Positions 17,185-27,084 of a stretch of DNA of 64,000 nt are shown piece by piece (the stretch's first letter is position 1; the number at the start of each line of letters is the position of its first letter). Location of the stretch: NCBI RefSeq assembly GCF_900184735.1, contig NZ_LT855405.1:309315-373314 (forward strand). The letters are read 5' to 3'. The notes under the pieces were generated by a model. That model saw only the letters and a list, made by a program, of their open reading frames with translations, searched no databases and had not been told where the DNA came from. The stretch is from Paucisalibacillus globulus (GTDB lineage Bacteria > Bacillota > Bacilli > Bacillales > Amphibacillaceae). The position numbers and the translations under genes are program-made.

Positions 17185-17196
17185 ATGCCTTCCCCC

Positions 17197-20100
17197 TTAG
17201 CCTGCCTTCTCTTCCATTTCTACTTCATCTGGAACATTATTTCTCTTTCTGTAAAGGAAGAATGCAGCTAAAGCTACGCCAATGACACCAGTTCCACCAA
17301 GTGATCCAAAGAATAATGGCTTATTATTATACCAACGAGCTAATAGGTTCGTTGTTACAAGGAAGTCTCTCACTTCAGCAGTTATTTCGTTTCCTGCAGC
17401 ATCTGTTGCAAGGATCGTAACTTCCTGTGTTGAGTTAGAATTCGGAATAACAAATGTGTAATTTTCACCATTTTCTTCAAAGGCAATTTCTTCATTATTT
17501 AGGCTTATTTTGACTTGTTCTAATACTAGATTATCCTTTACGGAAATAGTTGCCGTTTTACTATCAACCGCATATTGTTCCCCTTCTTCAATATCTATCG
17601 GAACAACAACTGGACTTGTTTTATCAATACCAAATGAAATCTCCGCTTTTTTCTTTTCATCGATGTTTTCATTAGTATTCCCGGCGGCATCTTCTGAGTA
17701 AAGAGTAATGGTATACCTACCATCTCCAGCAAATAATTCTTTGTGAATCGTATACGTGTATTGACTCCACGTATCCTCTCCACCAGTCTCCCTAATCGTA
17801 AAGTCTTCTCCAGCTTTTAAGTCAGATGGTGAACCATTATGTGTCATTTTTAAATTAATGGAATCCTTATCCAGACTGTTTACATTGGTTTCCGTTATGA
17901 TAATATCCTGTTCATTTTGGACATATTTACCTACTAATCCATCTAAAGAATCATCAAAGGCATAAACAGAACCAAAACGGTTTACAGAGAATCGAATTTC
18001 TTCTGTGGATTCATTACCTGCCAAGTCAACTAAGGATACTGATAAGGTGTATAGATCATCATTTTCTTTTGTTCTTGCAAAGTCATCAAAGATGAACACC
18101 TGACCATTGTTTCGGCCTGAATATTCTCCCTTCAGTTCTACATCTCCACGATTGGATCCAGTAAGTTCAATCTCCACCGAATCTGGATCAAAGTTCGTAT
18201 CAGAATATCGAATAATTGGAGCGACTTCACCATTATTAGCAGACATATTCTCAACACCTACAATGGTTAACTCCGGTTCTGTTTGGTCGACATGGAACTC
18301 CTGTGGTGTAAAATCATCTGCAACATTCCCTGCCATATCTGTGTAGTCAATATCAAAGGTATATAGGGCGTCATTGCTATAGACAATCGATGCAGTATGA
18401 ACATCACCACTTCGAGTCCAACCACTTAGGGATGGGAAGTTCACTACTTCCCCGTCATGGAATGCTGTGCCAATCACTTCAATACGACTTTGATCAAAGT
18501 TATGCTCTGTAATGGAAATCGTAGCTGTTCTTGTAGTATTAAAGTAATTTCCATTCACTGCATCATCCGTATCATAAGACACATTAATCACAGGTTTTGT
18601 TTTATCAATCGTAAAGGAATCCTGTGGTACCGGTGCTGCTTTATTTCCAGCATTATCCGTGTACTGAATATCGAATGTATAGTCTCCATCTGCACTGTAG
18701 GTAATGGTCGCAGTATGTGTGGTTAAGTCTGGATTATTACTGTTTCTACTAGTTGACCAACCATTTAGAACTGGAATAACGTTATCCGTATTCGTCACCA
18801 CATGGACTACATCTTCTGGTTTAAAGTTTCGTTCTGTAATTATAATGGTAGCCGTTCGATTATCTTTATAATAATCTTGGTTCTGTGGATCTGGCGAATT
18901 ATTATCATACGTTACATTAATGGAAGGAGATGTCTTATCAATACTAAATGTGATCTCCTCTTCTGACGTATGACCCGCTCTATCCGTCATTTTCACTCTA
19001 ACCTTAATATCGTTACTATTGTTATTTACAGTTATGGTTTTCTTCATTTCTGTTACTAGATTCAATTGTGTTCTAGTCTGTTTCCAGCCCTTTGTATTAC
19101 TACCATCTGCGTATGTTTTATCATTATTTAGTTTTAGCTTACCACCCTGGTTGTTACCAGTATCGTAAGGTGCAATGACAGACCATTCAATTTCCTCAAT
19201 TCCAGAATACGAATCAGTTACCGTTAATTCAACATTTACATTGTTCGAATAGAGATCTACTCCATTGTTATCTTTATATGGGGCTTTTGCACGATCAAGT
19301 TTGATATGTGTCTCTTTGTTATGCTGTGCTTTGTTTTCCACTACCATGCCGTTTGGTGCAATATAGGCACCTGTATTCTGAACATAGTCTGTAGCCTGAG
19401 CAAAAATCTGTCCCTTAAATGCTTTCGGAACATTGACAGTAACACTGTTCTTAGTTGGAATAGGAGTAATACTACCAATCTCAGATTCTTTGATTTCTTT
19501 CAATGAACCATTTTTAAGAGCAGCATAGTATTTTCCATTTTCATGGTCCTTCAAATAAACGGTAATAGTCTTCAAATTACTAGTAAACTCTTTATCTACT
19601 TTCGGGTCTTCCCCACTGATTTTCACCTGAGTTGGCTCTTTAAAGTAATAGCCATATTCGGTCAGTTCAAGGGACTTCTTGAATTTATCAGTTTCATCCA
19701 CTTTAACAAAACCATTTTTCCCTTTAATCGAGAATTCATAGTTCGTAATAATTGGATTCGTTTTGTCGATATAGATTTTAGTTTCCGCTTCATTTTCATT
19801 TCCGGCATTATCTACTACATGAACTGAAATGAGATACGATCCATCTTCATTCCCTACAATGTCCTTGTGATTTGTATTAATACGATAAGCATCAGGGTTT
19901 TTCTGCATTTCAGCTAAGTCTGAGTAGTCGTATTCATACTTCTTGCCATTGACATCAATGATAACGGTGTTGATACCAGAATCGTTATCCTCTGCTGTAA
20001 TTTCAAATGTTACGTCACCATTGTATTGGTTTTTATAGGATTTAACGCCTTCATCTGGTATTACGTTGATGGAAACGTTAGGTTTTTCTTTTTCTACTAC

Positions 20101-23100
20101 TATTATAAAGTTTGTTTCAGAACTGATGTTTGAGTTTTCTGCTGTGATATCATATGTCTCTTTGTTATCAGCCAGATCTATTATTCTAACTTTAAACTTA
20201 CCTTCAAATTTATCTTCATTAAGCTTGAATACAGCTTCTCCTGTTAATTTATCTTCAACAATGGTTATTTCCTCAAGTGGAATTATCTCACCATTATCTG
20301 TTATTAATTGAATTTCTTCTATCCCGGCTGTCCCATCTAAAGCCCGAGCCGTAATATGAACTTCCTTGTTAAAGAAGGTACCAAACGTTAGGAAATTTAG
20401 TACTTTTGCAAGATTTCCATCGTTTACCTGTTCAAACGTTACAGCTTCTCCGTCAGCTAATACGGCCTTTGTCTGATCTATATAGAATTCATCTTCAAAA
20501 TCCTCAAATGTATTACCAGCTTTATCGCTTACAACGATATCGAATTGATACAATGCATCTTCCTCAAATTCTATCGTTGCTTCGTAGACACCATCCTCTT
20601 TTTCCAACCACGCGCTCAAAGCTGGGAGCTCCTTTTCACCTTTACCAATTATTGTAGTTGTTCCATTAATCTCAACACGCTTTGGATCAAAATTATGCTC
20701 TTTTACTGTAATCTTTGCTTTTCTACTTTTATTATAATACTTTTTATTTGCTACATCTTCATTATTATAGGTCACATTCACCACAGGCGCAGTTTGATCA
20801 ATGGTAAATTCTTGAGCTTCCACGTCTGGTGCAGGATGTTTTGCATTATCCTTATAACTAACATCAAAAGTATAATCCCCGTCTTCCTCAAAGATAATCA
20901 ATGCTGTATGGGTTGTTAAATCGGGATGTTCACCATCTTCAGGGGTTACTGTCGTCCATTCTCCAACTACTGGATATTTTTTTCCATCTTTAGTTACATT
21001 GTACGTAACATCATCTGGATTAAAGTTACGCTCTGTAATTGTGATGGTTGCAGTTCGATTACTCTTAAAAATATAGTCATTTTCATCATCTGGTGAATTA
21101 CTATCAAACTCAACTTCAAGTTTTGGAGCTTTTTTATCAACACTGAACATAATTTGTTCCTCAGAAGTATTACCTGATCTGTCTGTCATTCTGACGTTGA
21201 CCACAATATCGTTACTGTTATGATTAACTGTTATTTTTTTACTCATCACAGTTACAAGGTTACGATCTTTTTGTTTAATTTCCCAATTATTGTCACTTCC
21301 ATCCACAATTTCCCCATTTTCGTTAATGGTTAAGCTACCAAACTGGTCATCTTCTTTATCATTAGGTGCCACTACAGACCATTCAATTGTTTCAATTCCA
21401 GAATAAGTATCTTTTACCGTAAACTCAACGTCAACATCATCAGCATGTAAAGCACCACCATTAGTATCTTTATGAGGTGCATCTTCTTTACTAAAGACTA
21501 TATGATCAACTTCAAGACTATGTTGTTCTGGGGTTTCAAGAATTGCACCTTTTGGCGCTTCAAAAGGACCAGTATTCCCAACTTTATCTGTTGCTTTTGC
21601 AACTATTTGTCCCTTGAAGGAATTAGGGATGTCAAATGTTACATCCCCTTCAGTTTCGATAGGAATAATGCTCTTAATTCCTTCCTCAGTTATTTCTACC
21701 GGTTCAGGATTATCACTTAAAACTGCATAATATTTATTTTTTTCATAGTCTTTTAGATAAACAACCATGGATTCAACACCAGTACCATCTTTACCACCTA
21801 TTGATTTATCTTTTGCAACAACAGTTACTCGAAGTGGCTGTTTAAAGAAATAACCATACTCTTCTAATTCAACATACTCCTCGATTTCATCTTCCTTTAT
21901 ATCTTCTCTGATACTTCCTTCTCCAGCATCTCCGATTGAATTTATATAAATACCCTTTATAACTGGGCTTGTATTATCAATATTTACATCATTCACCTGT
22001 ATTACCTCAGATGAATTTCCTGCTTTATCGACAGCCCAAATACTATAAGTACCGCTATAATCCTCTTTAGGTAGTGTAATTTCAAAAGTATTGTCTTGAT
22101 AATTATATGTTTCTAGCTTTATTTTTTCTGAGGAGTTTTCCTTTTTATAATAAATACCTTCAATTTCAGTGGAAAATGGACTCTCATTATGCAATTCCTC
22201 AACGTTTGTAATATTGCCCCTTATAACTCCGCCACTATACCAATTCTTATCTTCATCAGTATACTTTTCTCCTGTTCCCTGAAATTGTATTTCGCTTAAT
22301 TCAGGTCCTTTAGTATCAAAGAGAATTTGTAGATTAGGATCGATAGTAATACTCTCCGACCCCCATAGCTTTCCAAGTTGTATTTCGTCTATTGTTGTAT
22401 TGCTATTGTTTTCAATAATAATCTCCTTATTCCACCACTTTTCTCCGAATCTTATCCAAGTCCATGAATCTTTTGCTTTAATTTTAACCTTAGTATCTTT
22501 AGAGTAAATATGGATATTATCTTCTATGTTTGAATCTATTAATTCTCCTGTTGAATCCACAACTTCAATAGTTACATAATGATCCCAACTTTTTTCAGCA
22601 GGAGGTACCTTTTCAAATTCAACATTTATATCATGCTTTCCTATGATGTTCTTCAGTACATACTTGTAATTGCCATCTTCTTGAATAACTTCATCTTCTA
22701 CACGAACACTGTTATTAGTTAAAGTTTTGATTTTGTAGTTGTCGCTAGGGGTAATAATAATTGTACTACTTCCACCGTGTTCAACTAATTCACCTTTAGA
22801 AATATCTCCCTTATCACTATTTTCTCCAACTACATTAGTAGTAATTTGATAACTTCTCTTGGCAAATGTTATAGATACTTCATAATTATCATCTATTTCA
22901 TCAAAGGTATAAGTATAACTATCTCCGTCTGAAAGAGTTGATAAATCGATATATTCGTTATATTCGTTACCAACTATTTTAATTTCAGATATAAGGTAAC
23001 CTAGTGCTGGCGTCGCTATAAAAGATGGAGAAGAGCCTTTACTAGCAATAATCTTTCCTTCTGTTGCATTAATCTCTTGATATCCATCACCATCAATTTC

Positions 23101-23802
23101 TCCATTTTCGTTACTTGTAAAGTTAATGGTGTATACCTTAGTAAATTCGACTATAATGTCTGTATCTTTAACAACAGTAACGGTTTCTATGTAGCTTCCT
23201 TCTTCGGGAATAGTAGTTTTAGTTTCTCCACCAATAGATAAAGATTTAATCTTTGATCCTGACGATGCTTCTACTTCAACTTTTATTTTCTCGCCTTCCG
23301 CAAATTCCAGCGGATTATCTTCCTCGGTAAAATCATTACCATTAATCCTGACTGTACCAGAACCAGAACTTGATAGATTACTCATTGTAACTTTAAATTT
23401 CTCTTTTTCTAGCGGCACTTCATAAACGTAAGGTTCTGTAAATCCATTATCTACAACAATACTAAATTCATGCAATTTACCATCTTGTAATACTACTTCA
23501 AAATTAAATGTATTATTTACTTCTATATCCTCGATAGTAACATTCCCAAACGAAACTATACCGCTTTGATTGGTAGTACCACTTACATCAATATTTCCAT
23601 TTGTTCCATTTACAGTTGCTCCATCTACAGGATTACCGTCATTCAAAAGTTCCAATGTAAAAACACCAGACTCCCCAGTGTCTTCCCCAGCCCCCTCAGC
23701 AGTCGCAACCACCAATCCTATCGGAACATAATAAGACATCAGCATAAAGACTAGAATAATAGACATCATACGATTTAACCTACGCTTATTCTTCGCTTTC
23801 AT
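17197..23802 (-). CDS. Giant Ig-like repeat surface protein (2,201 aa), membrane-anchored
   Basis: Very long secreted protein. It has an N-terminal signal sequence (residues about 1-36: basic start, then MMSIILVFMLMSYYVPIGLVVATA). It ends with one C-terminal membrane segment (LGGTGVIGVALAAFFLYRKR) and a short acidic cytoplasmic tail, with no LPxTG. Between these are at least a dozen Ig-like beta modules, each ending in phrases such as ATDKAGN or FSIDKTSP. The motif TITERNF/TEHNFD occurs four times. Two blocks, about residues 606-1050 and 1346-1777, are copies of one another. GGAG before ATG 23802 decides the start over a GTG four codons earlier. It is gene five of the kinase operon and is probably an adhesin or surface scaffold whose export or assembly is controlled by phosphorylation (inference). 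Confidence 0.88.
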   Translation of the reverse strand: MKAKNKRRLNRMMSIILVFMLMSYYVPIGLVVATAEGAGEDTGESGVFTLELLNDGNPVDGATVNGTNGNIDVSGTTNQSGIVSFGNVTIEDIEVNNTFNFEVVLQDGKLHEFSIVVDNGFTEPYVYEVPLEKEKFKVTMSNLSSSGSGTVRINGNDFTEEDNPLEFAEGEKIKVEVEASSGSKIKSLSIGGETKTTIPEEGSYIETVTVVKDTDIIVEFTKVYTINFTSNENGEIDGDGYQEINATEGKIIASKGSSPSFIATPALGYLISEIKIVGNEYNEYIDLSTLSDGDSYTYTFDEIDDNYEVSITFAKRSYQITTNVVGENSDKGDISKGELVEHGGSSTIIITPSDNYKIKTLTNNSVRVEDEVIQEDGNYKYVLKNIIGKHDINVEFEKVPPAEKSWDHYVTIEVVDSTGELIDSNIEDNIHIYSKDTKVKIKAKDSWTWIRFGEKWWNKEIIIENNSNTTIDEIQLGKLWGSESITIDPNLQILFDTKGPELSEIQFQGTGEKYTDEDKNWYSGGVIRGNITNVEELHNESPFSTEIEGIYYKKENSSEKIKLETYNYQDNTFEITLPKEDYSGTYSIWAVDKAGNSSEVIQVNDVNIDNTSPVIKGIYINSIGDAGEGSIREDIKEDEIEEYVELEEYGYFFKQPLRVTVVAKDKSIGGKDGTGVESMVVYLKDYEKNKYYAVLSDNPEPVEITEEGIKSIIPIETEGDVTFDIPNSFKGQIVAKATDKVGNTGPFEAPKGAILETPEQHSLEVDHIVFSKEDAPHKDTNGGALHADDVDVEFTVKDTYSGIETIEWSVVAPNDKEDDQFGSLTINENGEIVDGSDNNWEIKQKDRNLVTVMSKKITVNHNSNDIVVNVRMTDRSGNTSEEQIMFSVDKKAPKLEVEFDSNSPDDENDYIFKSNRTATITITERNFNPDDVTYNVTKDGKKYPVVGEWTTVTPEDGEHPDLTTHTALIIFEEDGDYTFDVSYKDNAKHPAPDVEAQEFTIDQTAPVVNVTYNNEDVANKKYYNKSRKAKITVKEHNFDPKRVEINGTTTIIGKGEKELPALSAWLEKEDGVYEATIEFEEDALYQFDIVVSDKAGNTFEDFEDEFYIDQTKAVLADGEAVTFEQVNDGNLAKVLNFLTFGTFFNKEVHITARALDGTAGIEEIQLITDNGEIIPLEEITIVEDKLTGEAVFKLNEDKFEGKFKVRIIDLADNKETYDITAENSNISSETNFIIVVEKEKPNVSINVIPDEGVKSYKNQYNGDVTFEITAEDNDSGINTVIIDVNGKKYEYDYSDLAEMQKNPDAYRINTNHKDIVGNEDGSYLISVHVVDNAGNENEAETKIYIDKTNPIITNYEFSIKGKNGFVKVDETDKFKKSLELTEYGYYFKEPTQVKISGEDPKVDKEFTSNLKTITVYLKDHENGKYYAALKNGSLKEIKESEIGSITPIPTKNSVTVNVPKAFKGQIFAQATDYVQNTGAYIAPNGMVVENKAQHNKETHIKLDRAKAPYKDNNGVDLYSNNVNVELTVTDSYSGIEEIEWSVIAPYDTGNNQGGKLKLNNDKTYADGSNTKGWKQTRTQLNLVTEMKKTITVNNNSNDIKVRVKMTDRAGHTSEEEITFSIDKTSPSINVTYDNNSPDPQNQDYYKDNRTATIIITERNFKPEDVVHVVTNTDNVIPVLNGWSTSRNSNNPDLTTHTATITYSADGDYTFDIQYTDNAGNKAAPVPQDSFTIDKTKPVINVSYDTDDAVNGNYFNTTRTATISITEHNFDQSRIEVIGTAFHDGEVVNFPSLSGWTRSGDVHTASIVYSNDALYTFDIDYTDMAGNVADDFTPQEFHVDQTEPELTIVGVENMSANNGEVAPIIRYSDTNFDPDSVEIELTGSNRGDVELKGEYSGRNNGQVFIFDDFARTKENDDLYTLSVSLVDLAGNESTEEIRFSVNRFGSVYAFDDSLDGLVGKYVQNEQDIIITETNVNSLDKDSINLKMTHNGSPSDLKAGEDFTIRETGGEDTWSQYTYTIHKELFAGDGRYTITLYSEDAAGNTNENIDEKKKAEISFGIDKTSPVVVPIDIEEGEQYAVDSKTATISVKDNLVLEQVKISLNNEEIAFEENGENYTFVIPNSNSTQEVTILATDAAGNEITAEVRDFLVTTNLLARWYNNKPLFFGSLGGTGVIGVALAAFFLYRKRNNVPDEVEMEEKAG
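18470..19765 (-). repeat. Internal duplication unit B of giant surface gene
   Basis: Encodes ELTEYGYYFKEPTQVKI ... YSGIEEIEWSVIAPYD ... ATIIITERNF ... TEHNFDQSRIEV. The same order of modules is seen in unit A at 20650-21985. Confidence 0.8.
20650..21985 (-). repeat. Internal duplication unit A of giant surface gene
   Basis: Encodes ELEEYGYFFKQPLRVTV ... YSGIETIEWSVVAPND ... ATITITERNF ... KEHNFDPKRVEI, parallel to unit B. The copies have diverged clearly, so the duplication is old and both are under selection. Confidence 0.8.
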
Positions 23803-23876
23803 TTGTTTCTCCACCCCATTTAAAAAACTTGTGATAACAAATATGACTCAACTCATCTATATAAACTTCTAACCCC

Positions 23877-24569
23877 TTAATCTCTTACATCATCATTAAT
23901 ATTTTCATCTGTATGCGTAATCTTCATATCCTTCACCATCGTGAAACTAATCTCTCGTCTCTTAGGACGATCTTCTGGGGATAACTCATCCGTGTTTCCT
24001 AACAACACCGTTTCATCGTCATCTATTAACACTTGTGTACCTTCAGCTAAAACTTGAGTTTCATCCGCTAAAACCTGAGTTTCATCTACCAACAGCTCGG
24101 TTTCATCTAGTAAAAGTTCCGTCTCATCCACAAGTAATTCGGTTTCGTCCAATTGCTGCTTAGTTGCAATTGGTGTCGATGGAACAGGAGTTGCTCCTAC
24201 TTTCATCCGTTCTAATTTCCGAGAAGTTGCGAAGTTTCCAGTTTGAATTCTTTCATCTAAATTCTCACTAGTCATGGGACCAGTTTTTCTCAGCTTTCCA
24301 GACTTCCATAGTCTTTTAGATTTCGGTATTGGCTCGGTTAATTCACCGCGTTCTAGATTATAAGGACTAGGTTCATAGCGTCTGTATACTCTCTTACCAG
24401 ATTGCTCTCTAATTGCCTGGATATGTTTTTCTGCATTTTTACCAGTCAAATCCCCGTAAATAGCCCGGATATTCATTTTGAAAAACATAATAATAACGAT
24501 AATAAATAGTATTCCTGAAAGGGAATAGCCAACTATAGAAACAATCTGCCATGCTGTTGCTGTGTCCAT
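23877..24569 (-). CDS. Bitopic membrane protein with DETxxL heptad ladder, likely kinase substrate
   Basis: Protein of about 230 residues. One N-terminal membrane segment (IVSIVGYSLSGILFIIVIIMFF) is followed by a basic cytoplasmic domain. Residues about 138-187 are a heptad ladder: DETELLV, DETELLL, DETELLV, DETQVLA, DETQVLA, EGTQVLI, then DETVLL. Each unit offers one threonine in an acidic setting with hydrophobic residues at +2/+3, the kind of site read by FHA domains after phosphorylation. The C-terminus EISFTMVKDMKITHTDE looks strand-rich. GGGAGGGG five bases before ATG 24569 decides the start. It directly follows the kinase gene. I infer that it is phosphorylated by that kinase and docks the FHA protein. 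Confidence 0.8.
   Translation of the reverse strand: MDTATAWQIVSIVGYSLSGILFIIVIIMFFKMNIRAIYGDLTGKNAEKHIQAIREQSGKRVYRRYEPSPYNLERGELTEPIPKSKRLWKSGKLRKTGPMTSENLDERIQTGNFATSRKLERMKVGATPVPSTPIATKQQLDETELLVDETELLLDETELLVDETQVLADETQVLAEGTQVLIDDDETVLLGNTDELSPEDRPKRREISFTMVKDMKITHTDENINDDVRD
24009..24151 (-). repeat. 21-bp (heptad) tandem repeat within gene
   Basis: Seven direct repeats encoding the ET-x-[LV]-L ladder. Codon use varies between units (GTTTCATC, GTCTCATC, GTTTCGTC on the plus strand), which suggests selection on the protein rather than recent slippage. Confidence 0.8.
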
Positions 24570-24584
24570 CCATACCCCTCCCAT

Positions 24585-26321
24585 TTACCTTTCAAATGCA
24601 TTGTCAATTGCCTTTTCAGTTGTTAGAATGCGGTTCATAATATCTTCTTTCATTGCTTCCGTCTTATCGGTTGTAACGGAAACTTGTTCGGTACCTTCTG
24701 TGATCAATTCAAACACAGAACGAATATCTGCCTCTTCTACCCCATCTGCTTTAAACTTTCTAGCATACATTTCAATGGAGTTCATGGCCAACCGATAGAC
24801 TTCTAGTATTACGATTTCATATTCATCTGGATCATCGTCTGAAATCATTGTCAGTAAACCAGTCAAATCTGCCCAATAATCCTGATATTTACCTTTATCA
24901 GATGCCTCTTCTATATGGAGATTTATCTCATCATTGAAGATTCCAATATTTCGATAAATCTCTGCCATTTGATGGTCAACATTTTCATTATCATTTACCC
25001 CAACAGCTGCGACATCATCAAACCACCGAATGGAGTTTGTCATTCTAGTAATCTGATTGTCCGTTGTTTCAGACTTACCGTAATCGTAATAATACCAGTA
25101 GTTTTTACCTAATTCGAAAGCTAGTTCGGCGTAATTCTCTTGTTCTTTTAGAACTGCTAAATTAGGATTTACTTTCTTCATTAATTTAGCTTCTTCTTCG
25201 GTGGTGAAAACTGTATCACTTCTTAAGGTTTTAATTAATTCTATGTAAGCTTTTGTATCACTTGGTTTAATGTCGATGGCATTTAGATAATTTTCGATTT
25301 CACTTGATTCATCCGTTGCTGTCTCTGCCAATTGCATATAATGCTCGTAATCCGAATTATCCGTACGTACCTTCATCCCCTGACCAAATATCCCAACAAA
25401 CAAACATAAGAAAGCTAAACCAGTCATCACACTAAATTTCCGTAGTTGGGATTTCTGCATTGTCCGATAAGCATCATCAATCTCTTCATAATGATTTAAT
25501 GCATATAACAGCTCTGCACAGGATTGATAACGATCATCTGGATTTAACTGCGTACATTTTTGAATAATCTTTTCCAGGCCACCAGATAAATTCGAATTCC
25601 ACTTTCTAATTGGGTAGAGCTCATATGGTGGTTCACTTGGATTATGTCCGGTTACAAGGTGATACATCGTTACACCGAGACAATAGACATCTGTACGGGG
25701 ATCTGTTTGCCCCTTCCCGCCAAATTGTTCTGGTGCTGCATATCCTTTTGTACCAAGGCTTACCGTATCATCTAAATTCGTTTCCTTAAATTCTCTTGCA
25801 ATCCCGAAGTCAATGAGCTTAAGACTTCCGTCTGGTCTAAGCATGACATTGGCAGGCTTCATATCTCGGTAAATAATTGGTGGATCACATGTATGTAAGT
25901 AGTCCAGCACATCACATAATTGCATGGCCCAATCAATAACAACATCCTGTGGTTGTGCCCCGTACTCATCAATTACTTTACTCAGTGGCTCCCCTTCGAT
26001 ATAGTCCATAATGACATAAATGACATCATCATTATCAATAATATCTACAATTCGAGGTAGTGCCGGGTGATCTAGCCTTTTAATTAAGTTTGCTTCTGCA
26101 ATGGCACTTTGAATGACCACTTCATTATTCGTTTTGTCTCTTGCACTTTTATCAATCTCTTTAACTGCCCATTGCTTATTAAGGCGTTGATCCATAGCCA
26201 GGTATACTTTGGACATACCGCCTTTTCCAATCATCTTTAATATTTCATATTTACCATCTATTACTGAACCAATATCCGCCAAAACAACTTCCCCATCCTT
26301 ACTGTATTTTGACAACGACAA
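24585..26321 (-). CDS. Membrane Ser/Thr protein kinase, PknB/Hanks type
   Basis: Protein of up to 578 residues. The kinase domain, about residues 20-290, is complete: glycine loop GKGGMSKVY, lysine in AVKEID, catalytic loop IIYRDMKPANVML (Tyr in place of His, common in bacterial kinases), DFG, and the GTKGYAAPEQFGGKGQTDPRTDVYCLG segment. A membrane segment follows (FSVMTGLAFLCLFVGIFG). The outer part is helical with TPR-like character and no PASTA domain. It therefore differs from PrkC, the cell-wall kinase of Bacillus. The start is uncertain: the TTG at 26321 overlaps the phosphatase gene by 23 bases without a good site; a TTG at 26282 has GGGGA seven bases upstream. Confidence 0.92.
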   Translation of the reverse strand: MSLSKYSKDGEVVLADIGSVIDGKYEILKMIGKGGMSKVYLAMDQRLNKQWAVKEIDKSARDKTNNEVVIQSAIAEANLIKRLDHPALPRIVDIIDNDDVIYVIMDYIEGEPLSKVIDEYGAQPQDVVIDWAMQLCDVLDYLHTCDPPIIYRDMKPANVMLRPDGSLKLIDFGIAREFKETNLDDTVSLGTKGYAAPEQFGGKGQTDPRTDVYCLGVTMYHLVTGHNPSEPPYELYPIRKWNSNLSGGLEKIIQKCTQLNPDDRYQSCAELLYALNHYEEIDDAYRTMQKSQLRKFSVMTGLAFLCLFVGIFGQGMKVRTDNSDYEHYMQLAETATDESSEIENYLNAIDIKPSDTKAYIELIKTLRSDTVFTTEEEAKLMKKVNPNLAVLKEQENYAELAFELGKNYWYYYDYGKSETTDNQITRMTNSIRWFDDVAAVGVNDNENVDHQMAEIYRNIGIFNDEINLHIEEASDKGKYQDYWADLTGLLTMISDDDPDEYEIVILEVYRLAMNSIEMYARKFKADGVEEADIRSVFELITEGTEQVSVTTDKTEAMKEDIMNRILTTEKAIDNAFER

Positions 26322-27066
26322 CCGATATATTATCCGTTTCTTGTCGTTCTTTGTTTAACTCCACCAGTCTTTTTGCTTGTTTCTCCATTTCTATCTCATC
26401 CTGTATGCTTTCTGGTAGAAAGGCATGATACATTTCTTCTTCCGTAATCATATGGCGAAACCCATCCGAACAAAGTATGTATACCTCGCCAGGCTTAGCC
26501 CTACCTTGGATAAAATCGGGTTCCACAATTCTCGATGCCCCAATACATTGTAAGAGGACATTTCTTCTCGGGTCCGTCTTTACCGCTTCTGGGTTTAATC
26601 GCCCTTTTCTAATTTCCCTAGCAACTAACGTCTGATCTTCTGTTAATTGATGGATTCCAGAATCCAAACGATATAATCTGGTGTCACCTACATGGGCGAT
26701 GAGCATATACTCAGAACCAACTACTAACATGGCTGTTAATGTTGTGCCAAGATTACTGCCTATCTTTTTCCCGTAAGAGGCGATTCGTTGATTTTGTTCC
26801 TTAATTATACGATCCCAACGGTACTGAATATCCCCCCAGTTTGATTGGGAAAGTTGGATAGGTAGTTCGTTTTCAAACCAATCGGAGAAAGCATGAATGA
26901 CATTGCTACTTGCAACCTCTCCCTTGGAAAGTCCACCCATGCCATCACAAATCACAGCCAATACAACCTTTCCGATTGAGGTATCGGCAACCTTTATACA
27001 TATGCTGTCTTCATTGTTTTTTTTCTTTAAGCCCGTATCAGTATGTACGGCCGTTAAAATTTCCAT
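26299..27066 (-). CDS. PP2C-family Ser/Thr phosphatase
   Basis: Soluble metal-dependent phosphatase of 255 residues, the expected partner that reverses the kinase. Motifs: KKNNEDS (metal aspartate), VICDGMGGLSKGEVAS, LIAHVGDTRLYRL, ILCSDGFRHMIT and DNISVVVVKI. All metal-binding aspartates seem present, so it should be active. It starts at ATG 27066, 18 bases after the FHA gene, with AAGGGGG upstream. Coupling to the kinase gene by overlap suggests balanced synthesis of the two. Confidence 0.92.
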   Translation of the reverse strand: MEILTAVHTDTGLKKKNNEDSICIKVADTSIGKVVLAVICDGMGGLSKGEVASSNVIHAFSDWFENELPIQLSQSNWGDIQYRWDRIIKEQNQRIASYGKKIGSNLGTTLTAMLVVGSEYMLIAHVGDTRLYRLDSGIHQLTEDQTLVAREIRKGRLNPEAVKTDPRRNVLLQCIGASRIVEPDFIQGRAKPGEVYILCSDGFRHMITEEEMYHAFLPESIQDEIEMEKQAKRLVELNKERQETDNISVVVVKIQ

Positions 27067-27084
27067 TTTTTATTGGCCCCCTTG

